Shown in pieces: positions 32,964 through 40,126 of a stretch of DNA of 54,554 nucleotides. This DNA is from an uncultured Alistipes sp. (GTDB lineage: Bacteria > Bacteroidota > Bacteroidia > Bacteroidales > Rikenellaceae). Each line of letters opens with the position of its first letter. Position 1 is the first letter of the stretch. A model generated the notes under the pieces. That model was given only the letters and a program-made list of their open reading frames with translations. It was not told the origin of the DNA and did not search any database. Location: the NCBI GenBank assembly GCA_900545315.1, contig UQYM01000016.1:1-54554 (forward strand), written 5' to 3'. The position numbers were made by a program, and so were the translations under genes.

Positions 32964-35501
32964 TTATTGGGGTAAGATTTGCAGATCCTGGAACGCAACG
33001 ATCGCTTCGCCGTTGTCTCCGGTAATATCGATGCGTACGGCTTTGACCGGTGTAGATGGATGAATGGTCGCGCAACCGGTATCATCTAAAGGGCCTGCAA
33101 GCGTGAAGTGCGTTCCGTCGCTTGAATACGATACCGTGCCTTGCGTGACAATGTAGCGTGTAATGTTGGGAATCCCTGTCTGAACCACGATGGCCCGACA
33201 GTGTACAGGTGTTGCAAAATCGTATTGCAGAAAATCTCCGTCCTGACAGGCTTGTGAGCTTCGGCTATAGGTGGATGGGTTGTAGTCGGTAATGCGTTGC
33301 GCCGGGAATCGCGAAGAGAGGGTAAGCGAGGAGGAGACCGTAGTCTCGGGTTCGATATAGGGAGATGGTCGCAAACTGAAAAGCGTAAGATTTTTTGCAG
33401 TGCTGTTGTTGGTTACAATCAGGGCCAAATCGGCATTGCGGTTGCGAGGATCTATGTACAAACGTAGAGGCGAAAAGGGATTAGCTTTTTGCCCATAGCG
33501 AATGATGGAATAGGTGGTGTCAGGGCCGGTTATACTCATTCGATTGATCACTGTTTCCGGATCGCTTGGTGTAATCGTCAAATACCAAATGCCGTTTCGA
33601 TCGACATATTGGTTGAGAGGGATCGTAATGGTATCACGGCTGCGGGCTGGTAGCAGCTTTGAGGTGTCGGTCGAGACCGGAACGATTGGACTGCGACGCC
33701 CCTGATAAAAAGCCCGGAAACGGTATCGCTCTTGCAAGGTGTCGAATATGGGTGCTGTATAGCACGGAGATTGTTCGGTCGGCTCGCTGTCGTCGGTCGT
33801 ATAATGGATTGTTGCTCCAGGCAGTGTGGTTGCGGTGATTACACCTTGCCGATAGTTGACTTTAGGTGGAAACAGACAAAAGTCGATTCCCATGGCAGCC
33901 AGCCGAGGCAGATGTCCCTGAATCAGTCGGGCGTAGAAATCATCCCAGTTACGTTGGGAGGGTTTACTCCACCCCACTTCGGCCAAAGCACAGAGCCGTG
34001 GATAACTTTGGTATTCGAAGAAACGGTCGGGTCTATCCAGCAATTCAGCCCACAGAGCCGCTTCAACGCCTCGGACATATTTTTGTTTTAAGGGGTCGGT
34101 GGTGAGTTGTTCGGGATGAAGGGAGTAGATCCGGCGCGTATCGACCAGCCAAGCCCAGGTGTGTCCACGTTCGAACGCATTCTGTTTCATGTCGATGTAA
34201 CAATAGGATGCTGGCATCACAACGACGGGCTGCTCTTGAGTGATCGCTTTTTTGCATGTAGCCAGATCGTGCCATCCTGATACCAAGGTATGTGTGGAGA
34301 GGTCTGACGATAGGGCTTCGTCCCAAAAGATACAACGTTTCCCCTCTTCGTGGGCAATCTTCTCTACTCGATCGACAAAGTATTCAAACAGCTCATTGGC
34401 GGATTTCATGCCTTGCGCTTTCATTAGCTCTTGACAGCGAGGACATTTTTGCCAATAACGCGTACTGACCTCATCACCGCCCAAATGCAGATAATGCGAT
34501 GGGAAAAGCGCAGCAACTTCATGAAGAATATCTCGGATCATCTCGAAATTTTCCTCCCTGCCCACACATACCACATTGCCGGTGACTGTAATATCGGTCA
34601 TTTCCGATTCATCGGTAGCGGTGCTGGTGCTGCAGAAGGTTTCGGGGTATGAAGCGGTCAGGGCCAGAGCATGTCCCGGCAGATTGATCTCGGGGATGAT
34701 CTCGATATTTCGGAAAGCAGCGTACTCGACAATTTCACGGATATCGTCTTGGGTGTAAAAACCGCCATACCGTTTTTGCCCGGAGCCGTAAGCTGGAGCC
34801 AGAACTTCTCCTGGACCTCGCCATGCCCCCTTTGAGGTTAAAAAGGGATATTTTTTTATCTCGATTCGCCAACCGTTGTCGTCAGTCAGATGCCAATGGA
34901 AACGGTTGAGCTTATGCCGGCTCATCCAATCCAGGTATTCTTTGACCTGCTCTTTGTTGAAAAAGGTGCGCGAGACGTCCAGCATGGCACCCCGATAGGC
35001 AAATTGTGGAGCATCGACAATGGTTACCGCATTTAGACGTAATGATGTGATTTTGGGGCGTGCATCATGACCAACAGAGTATCTTGGGGTATATACCTCG
35101 GGCGGCATGAGTTGAAACAGCGTTTGCAGACCGTAAAAGACTCCACCCCGATCCCCTCCTCGGATGACAATAGAACGAGGTGTTACAGCCAAAGAGTATG
35201 CTTCGTGTTCCAGGTGTACATTCTTGCGTAGTGAAATGTAGTTTGCATCCGGGGCGTGCGTGGACACTGCGAGTCGAAACCCACACAACTGTTCAATATG
35301 ATCATTCAGATAGTTGGCCAGATCGGAAAAATCATGGGTGACGATAATCGTTTGCGGGGTGATGGCAAAGGAGCCTTCGTGGCGGGTCACTTGATTGGGT
35401 TGAGGAATCAACGGTTGACCAAAGAGTGCATTAATGGAGCTGATCCATAGTACAAGTACCCCAAACCCCAAAATTACCTTATTAAGAAAACTACTCTTCA
35501 T
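32964..35501 (-). CDS. GH20 beta-N-acetylhexosaminidase, exported
   Basis: This 845-aa protein has signal MKSSFLNKVILGFGVLVLWI and following. It has a GH20 N-terminal domain, then the TIM-barrel catalytic domain (RGAMLDVSRTFF, NRFHWHLTDDNGWRIE). The adjacent catalytic Asp-Glu pair is in LHLGGDEVSTRYW (about residue 345). The C-terminal part has a chitobiase-type fold and a discoidin-like module. It would remove terminal beta-GlcNAc/GalNAc. The NamZ neighbour suggests GlcNAc from peptidoglycan, although mucin or glycan use is an alternative. ATG 35501 overlaps the NamZ stop by 11 bases, and an earlier ATG at 35546 would overlap more. Confidence 0.88.
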   Translation of the reverse strand: MKSSFLNKVILGFGVLVLWISSINALFGQPLIPQPNQVTRHEGSFAITPQTIIVTHDFSDLANYLNDHIEQLCGFRLAVSTHAPDANYISLRKNVHLEHEAYSLAVTPRSIVIRGGDRGGVFYGLQTLFQLMPPEVYTPRYSVGHDARPKITSLRLNAVTIVDAPQFAYRGAMLDVSRTFFNKEQVKEYLDWMSRHKLNRFHWHLTDDNGWRIEIKKYPFLTSKGAWRGPGEVLAPAYGSGQKRYGGFYTQDDIREIVEYAAFRNIEIIPEINLPGHALALTASYPETFCSTSTATDESEMTDITVTGNVVCVGREENFEMIRDILHEVAALFPSHYLHLGGDEVSTRYWQKCPRCQELMKAQGMKSANELFEYFVDRVEKIAHEEGKRCIFWDEALSSDLSTHTLVSGWHDLATCKKAITQEQPVVVMPASYCYIDMKQNAFERGHTWAWLVDTRRIYSLHPEQLTTDPLKQKYVRGVEAALWAELLDRPDRFFEYQSYPRLCALAEVGWSKPSQRNWDDFYARLIQGHLPRLAAMGIDFCLFPPKVNYRQGVITATTLPGATIHYTTDDSEPTEQSPCYTAPIFDTLQERYRFRAFYQGRRSPIVPVSTDTSKLLPARSRDTITIPLNQYVDRNGIWYLTITPSDPETVINRMSITGPDTTYSIIRYGQKANPFSPLRLYIDPRNRNADLALIVTNNSTAKNLTLFSLRPSPYIEPETTVSSSLTLSSRFPAQRITDYNPSTYSRSSQACQDGDFLQYDFATPVHCRAIVVQTGIPNITRYIVTQGTVSYSSDGTHFTLAGPLDDTGCATIHPSTPVKAVRIDITGDNGEAIVAFQDLQILPQ

Positions 35502-36690
35502 ATAACAGATAAGGTTTTCTTTGGATGCGGAATTGTTGAACATCATCTTTCCATAGAGCTTCGATCTGTTCAGCGTCGGCCCCAGAGATAATCATTTCGC
35601 GGATGTAATCCACACCTGTCAATTTATTAAAAATAGGCAGGAAAAAGTGTTCTCCTCCCCCCAGTTGACGATAACAATCGACCAAATATTTCAGATCAAT
35701 GCCTTCCTGCCAGATACAACTGTCAGAAGGAAGAGTTCGTAAATCTTGTCCGTAGCATACTTCACCTTTCAAAGGGGGATTTTTCGCACCTGATGTACTG
35801 TGAGGCGTGAAAGTATAATTGCCTTTTAGCTTTGGGTGACCGTAGATTTGGAAAGGAAAATCGGTGCCACGTCCGACACTGATGGGTGTTCCCTCGAAAT
35901 AGCAGAGCGATCCATAAAGATAGATGGCTCGCATATTGGGAAGGTTGGGTGACGGTTTGATCGGCAGTTCGTAGCGAGTCTGATGGGTGTAGTTGAGGCA
36001 TGGAATTACCAGTAGATCGCACTTTTCTTGATTGGCAAGCCACCCCTCTCCGTTGATCATGCGGGCCAACTCACCCAAGGTCATTCCGTGAACAATGGGA
36101 ATCGGATGCATTCCGACAAACGAGCGGAATCGTGAGTCGAGAATTGGTCCATCCACATAAAATCCATTGGGGTTTGGACGGTCCAACACGATGAATTTGA
36201 TTCCCTGTTCGGCACATGCCTCCATCATGTAGTGCATGGAGGAGAGATATGTGTAAAAACGCAACCCAACATCCTGAATGTCGAATAACATGATGTCAAT
36301 CCCCTGCATCTGTTCCGGTTTGGGCTTGCGGTTGGTTCCGTAAAGAGAGACCACCTCGATACCGGTTTTCTGATCACGAGTGCTGGCAACACGTTCCCCG
36401 GCATCAGCTTCGCCTCGGAAACCATGTTCCGGCGCAAAGATCCGACAAATATTGATGCCACGTGCAAGAAGCGTATCTACGATGTGGGCATCTCCTATCC
36501 GTCCGGTATGGTTGGTCAGGATGCCGATCCGTTGTCCCTGGAGTAACGGCAGGTACTCTTCCATGCGTTCGGCTCCGACAACGACTCTCGAGGAGGATGG
36601 GACATCTACATGCGCATATACTGCAACCGAACTGCTGCAGTGTATGCCTAAAATCATAAGAAGATAAAAGAGGATTCTTGTTCTATTCAA
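35491..36690 (-). CDS. namZ: Exo-beta-N-acetylmuramidase NamZ (DUF1343)
   Basis: This ~399-aa DUF1343 protein is of the YbbC/NamZ family, which releases terminal MurNAc from peptidoglycan chains. Family marks are GILTNHTGR, FAPEHGFRGEADAGE, FDIQDVGLRFYTYLSSM and VLDRPNPNG. The start is uncertain. TTG at 36690 gives a good signal peptide (NRTRILFYLLMILGIHCSSS) and overlaps glmS by 8 bases. ATG 36657 would leave no basic residues before the hydrophobic stretch. ATG 36750 would overlap glmS by 68 bases. Mature sequence is the same in all cases. Confidence 0.85.
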   Translation of the reverse strand: MNRTRILFYLLMILGIHCSSSVAVYAHVDVPSSSRVVVGAERMEEYLPLLQGQRIGILTNHTGRIGDAHIVDTLLARGINICRIFAPEHGFRGEADAGERVASTRDQKTGIEVVSLYGTNRKPKPEQMQGIDIMLFDIQDVGLRFYTYLSSMHYMMEACAEQGIKFIVLDRPNPNGFYVDGPILDSRFRSFVGMHPIPIVHGMTLGELARMINGEGWLANQEKCDLLVIPCLNYTHQTRYELPIKPSPNLPNMRAIYLYGSLCYFEGTPISVGRGTDFPFQIYGHPKLKGNYTFTPHSTSGAKNPPLKGEVCYGQDLRTLPSDSCIWQEGIDLKYLVDCYRQLGGGEHFFLPIFNKLTGVDYIREMIISGADAEQIEALWKDDVQQFRIQRKPYLLYEE

Positions 36691-38527
36691 CAGTAACAGA
36701 TTTAGCAAGGTTACGAGGACGATCCACATCCCGGTTTTTGTATACGGCAATGTGGTAAGCCAACATTTGCAAGGGCAGAGAGACTACCAGCGGGATCAAA
36801 TGTTCATCCACTTTCGGAATCTCGATGACGTAATCCACCATTTTGCAAACTTGATCATCGCCTTCGGTCACTACGGCAATAACTTTGCCACGGCGGGCTT
36901 TAATCTCCTGAATGTTACTGATCGTCTTTTCGTAAACGCTGTCAGATGTTGCGATAGCAACAACAGGCATTTCGCTGTCAATAAGTGCAATAGGACCGTG
37001 TTTCATCTCTGCGGCAGGATAACCCTCGGCATGAATGTAGGAGATCTCTTTTAGTTTTAGTGCTCCTTCCAAGGCAACCGGGTAGTTGTACCCTCGTCCC
37101 AAATAGATGAAGTTGTGCGCATAGGTGAAGATTTTGGACATGTCCGCAATCTGGTCGTTGAGTTTTAAGACTTTACTCATCAATTTGGGAATCTGCTGCA
37201 GGTCGTGGAGCATGGTTGTGTAGAGCTCGGGAGTAATGCTGTTTTTCAGCTTTGCGACGGCCAGAGCCAGCATGATTAACACGGTCACCTGCCCGGTAAA
37301 GGCCTTGGTTGAGGCCACACCGATTTCGGGGCCGACATGGATATAGGATCCAGAATCGGTTGCCCGTGCAATCGAAGAGCCAATGACGTTGCAAATTCCG
37401 TAAATAAAGGCACCTCTGTTACGGGCCAGTTCAACTGCTGCCAACGTGTCGGCCGTCTCACCTGACTGTGAGATCGCAATCACAATGTCGTTCGGGCGAA
37501 TGATGGGGTTGCGGTAACGGAATTCAGAGGCATACTCCACTTCGACCGGAATACGGCAGAGCTCTTCAATCAAGTGTTTGCCAATTAATCCGGCATGCCA
37601 GGAGGTACCGCATGCTACAATAATGATACGATCGGTATTGAGGAATTTTTCCTGATTGTCCCGAACCCCCGATAAAATGACGTCCGTTCCTTCCGGATTG
37701 ACACGTCCACGGATACAATCGATGATTGTACGAGGCTGTTCGTAGATCTCTTTGAGCATGAAATGTGGAAATCCGCCCTTCTCGAGCTGACTGATATTCA
37801 TCTCGAGCATTTTAATATGAAGCGGTTTCTCGACATTGTCGAGCGTCACAATTTGCAGAGGCGCTCCGCGACGGATAACGGCAATCTCTTCGTCGTTGAG
37901 GTAGACCACCTCTTTGGTGTGCTCGATGATGGGGGCTGCATCCGACGCCAAAAAACGCTCGTCGCCTTTGATGCCGATAACCAGCGGGCTACTTTTGCGA
38001 GCTGCAACAATCAGATCGGGATTGTCCTTTTCGACGATGGCGATTGCATACGCTCCGACCACTTCGTGCAGAGCCAGTTGCACTGCTGTGCACAGATCAC
38101 AGTGGTTGGTCTGTTTGATGAATTCGATCAACTGAACCAAGACCTCTGTATCGGTATCACTTTGGAAGGTATAACCGTGTCCCTTGAGCGTTTCGCGCAG
38201 CACCACATAGTTTTCAATGATACCGTTGTGGATCAGAGCGAGTGTTTTGGATTGAGAGTAGTGTGGATGAGCATTGATATCGTTGGGTTCACCGTGGGTG
38301 GCCCAACGGGTGTGAGCGATGCCGATCGTACCCGACAAATCTTTGCCTTGAGCCAGATGTTCCAAGTTGGCTACTTTCCCTTTGGCTTTGAATACCTCCA
38401 GTTCACCATTATCATGTACCAAAGCGATTCCGGCACTGTCGTAACCGCGATATTCCAGTCGTTTCAGCCCCTGGATCAGGATTGGATATGCTTGTTGATG
38501 GCCTAAATAGCCGACGATTCCACACAT
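36683..38527 (-). CDS. glmS: Glutamine-fructose-6-phosphate aminotransferase
   Basis: This 614-aa enzyme makes glucosamine-6-phosphate, the entry to UDP-GlcNAc. It starts MCGIVGYLG, so Cys2 is the glutaminase nucleophile after Met removal. The N-terminal domain has HTRWATHGEPNDINAHPH. Two SIS sugar-isomerase domains follow (VIAISQSGETADT, YLGRGYNYPVALEGALKLKE), and the end is LAKSVTVE. It heads an operon whose other products release amino sugars from peptidoglycan. I see no glmS ribozyme-like leader; the gap to mazG is only about 110 bases. Confidence 0.96.
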   Translation of the reverse strand: MCGIVGYLGHQQAYPILIQGLKRLEYRGYDSAGIALVHDNGELEVFKAKGKVANLEHLAQGKDLSGTIGIAHTRWATHGEPNDINAHPHYSQSKTLALIHNGIIENYVVLRETLKGHGYTFQSDTDTEVLVQLIEFIKQTNHCDLCTAVQLALHEVVGAYAIAIVEKDNPDLIVAARKSSPLVIGIKGDERFLASDAAPIIEHTKEVVYLNDEEIAVIRRGAPLQIVTLDNVEKPLHIKMLEMNISQLEKGGFPHFMLKEIYEQPRTIIDCIRGRVNPEGTDVILSGVRDNQEKFLNTDRIIIVACGTSWHAGLIGKHLIEELCRIPVEVEYASEFRYRNPIIRPNDIVIAISQSGETADTLAAVELARNRGAFIYGICNVIGSSIARATDSGSYIHVGPEIGVASTKAFTGQVTVLIMLALAVAKLKNSITPELYTTMLHDLQQIPKLMSKVLKLNDQIADMSKIFTYAHNFIYLGRGYNYPVALEGALKLKEISYIHAEGYPAAEMKHGPIALIDSEMPVVAIATSDSVYEKTISNIQEIKARRGKVIAVVTEGDDQVCKMVDYVIEIPKVDEHLIPLVVSLPLQMLAYHIAVYKNRDVDRPRNLAKSVTVE

Positions 38528-38576
38528 AATTGAACAATTTTATATTTTAAAAACTACATTTAATATTTTATCGCCA

Positions 38577-38598
38577 CAAATATACTCTTTTGAGTATA
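38577..38598 (-). promoter_or_regulatory. glmS promoter -7 box and overlapping palindrome
   Basis: CAAATATA at 38577-38584 reads TATATTTG on the minus strand, an exact -7 box about 50 bases before the glmS ATG. The perfect dyad TATACTC-tttt-GAGTATA at 38581-38598 overlaps it and could be an operator shared with the divergent mazG. A weaker plus-strand box TACTTTTA lies at 38605-38612. Confidence 0.5.
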
Positions 38599-38635
38599 AT
38601 ATCGTACTTTTACACGGTTTAAAATAAAGCACAAG

Positions 38636-39448
38636 ATGAATAGTAACGATAAACGATTGGAGGCTTTCGGACGGCTGCTCGATGTGATGGATGAGTTACG
38701 GGTAAAGTGTCCGTGGGATCGGGTACAGACGTTTGAATCTTTGCGCAGCAGTACAATCGAGGAGACGTATGAGCTGGTCGATGCCCTGCTCGATCACGAT
38801 ATGAAAAATGTGAAGAAAGAGTTGGGGGATCTGTTGTTGCACGTGGTTTTTTATTCGAAGATTGCTTCGGAGGAGGGTGCGTTCGATATTGCGGATGTAG
38901 CTAATACCGAATGTGATAAATTGATTTTTCGCCACCCGCATGTGTTTGGAGATGTTCATGCCGATACCCCTGATGAGGTTAAACAGAATTGGGAAGACCT
39001 CAAATTGAAGGAGAAGGAGAAAGAGCACGAGAAAAAGCGGGTGCTGTCGGGGGTTCCCCGCACCTTGCCATCGATGGTGAAAGCCTATCGTGTCAGTCAG
39101 AAGGCAGCTTCGGCAGGTTTCGATTGGCAGAGCAAAGAGGATATTTGGCAGAAGGTTCAAGAGGAGATTGCAGAGGTTAAGCAGGCGATGCAACGCGGTG
39201 ATGAAGCCAACAAAGAGGAGGAGTTCGGCGATCTGTTTTTTGCGTTGGTCAATGCGGCTCGTCTGTATGGCGTGAATGCGGAAACAGCGCTTGAAAAGTG
39301 CAATAAGAAGTTTATTTCTCGGTTTACCTATATTGAGGATCAGGCCGAGAAAAAGGGTGTCGCTTTGCGCGATCTCTCGTTGGATGAGATGGAGCAGTTA
39401 TGGGGCGAGGCCAAAAGATTGGAGAAAACAAACAAGGAGGAAGAATAA
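38636..39448 (+). CDS. mazG: Nucleoside triphosphate pyrophosphohydrolase MazG
   Basis: This 270-aa protein has two MazG-like domains. The first has CPWDRVQTFESLRSSTIEET and the metal-binding E-x-x-x-D pattern KKELGDLLLHVVFY. The second has EEFGDLFFALVNAARL. It hydrolyses NTPs to NMPs and clears abnormal nucleotides. It is divergent from glmS and ends 1 base before the carbonic-anhydrase-like gene. Confidence 0.93.
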   Translation: MNSNDKRLEAFGRLLDVMDELRVKCPWDRVQTFESLRSSTIEETYELVDALLDHDMKNVKKELGDLLLHVVFYSKIASEEGAFDIADVANTECDKLIFRHPHVFGDVHADTPDEVKQNWEDLKLKEKEKEHEKKRVLSGVPRTLPSMVKAYRVSQKAASAGFDWQSKEDIWQKVQEEIAEVKQAMQRGDEANKEEEFGDLFFALVNAARLYGVNAETALEKCNKKFISRFTYIEDQAEKKGVALRDLSLDEMEQLWGEAKRLEKTNKEEE

Positions 39449-39449
39449 C

Positions 39450-39971
39450 ATGGCAATTATTAAATCGGTACGAGGTTATACTCCGGTAATTGGAGAAAAT
39501 ACCTTTTTGGCAGACAATGCTACAGTGATTGGTGATGCGACGATTGGTCGCGATTGCAGTATTTGGTTCAGTGCTGTGGTCCGTGGCGATGTAAACAAGA
39601 TTACGATCGGTGATCGGGTGAACGTTCAGGATGGTGCGGTGATTCATACGCTGTATCAACGTTCGGTTACGGAGATCGGTAATGATGTATCGATCGGTCA
39701 TAATGCCAATATTCATGGGGCGAAAATCGAGGATAGATGCCTGATTGGCATGGGTGCTACGGTGTTGGATCATGCCGTTGTGGGCACGGGATCGATTGTG
39801 GCTGCGAATGCGTTGGTGTTGAGCGGAACGAAAATCGAACCGGGAAGTATCTATGCTGGTATTCCTGCCAAACGGGTTAAGGGGGTGACGCCTGAACAGG
39901 TAAAGGATATTATCGAACGTACAGCTCGTGATTATGTAATGTACGCCTCTTGGTATAAAGAGGAGAAATAG
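39450..39971 (+). CDS. Gamma carbonic anhydrase family protein
   Basis: This 173-aa left-handed beta-helix protein has hexapeptide repeats. Family marks include WFSAVVRGDVNKITIG, NVQDGAVIH and SIGHNANIHGA, whose histidines form the metal site. Members include gamma carbonic anhydrases and YrdA-like proteins, so activity is likely but not certain. ATG 39450 is 1 base after the mazG stop, indicating a bicistronic unit. Confidence 0.9.
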   Translation: MAIIKSVRGYTPVIGENTFLADNATVIGDATIGRDCSIWFSAVVRGDVNKITIGDRVNVQDGAVIHTLYQRSVTEIGNDVSIGHNANIHGAKIEDRCLIGMGATVLDHAVVGTGSIVAANALVLSGTKIEPGSIYAGIPAKRVKGVTPEQVKDIIERTARDYVMYASWYKEEK

Positions 39972-40006
39972 CGATTTTATAGTCCCTGTGGACAATTTGT
40001 ATTTCA

Positions 40007-40048
40007 AGCGGATATTTTCGGTTTTCATCGTAAAATATCCGCTTTCTG
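40007..40048 (+). terminator. Terminator after mazG-carbonic anhydrase unit
   Basis: A perfect 13-bp stem (40007-40019 with 40033-40045) is followed by a short T-rich tail. It separates this unit from the outer-membrane gene. Confidence 0.65.
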
Positions 40049-40081
40049 TCGTAATAATTGGGAGAAAGGTGAAAATCTGGG

Positions 40082-40089
40082 TATATTTG
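40082..40089 (+). promoter_or_regulatory. -7 box for the outer-membrane barrel gene
   Basis: TATATTTG matches the -7 consensus. A TTG at 40059-40061 lies 20 bases upstream as a partial -33 box. The leader to ATG 40127 is about 32 bases. Confidence 0.6.
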
Positions 40090-40126
40090 TATAGAGTTGA
40101 TATTTTATAGCATAATTTTAAAACAA

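Noticed and set aside
37763..38506. 247-aa plus-strand open frame over glmS
   Set aside because: It is antisense to the glutaminase domain of glmS and lacks any family similarity.
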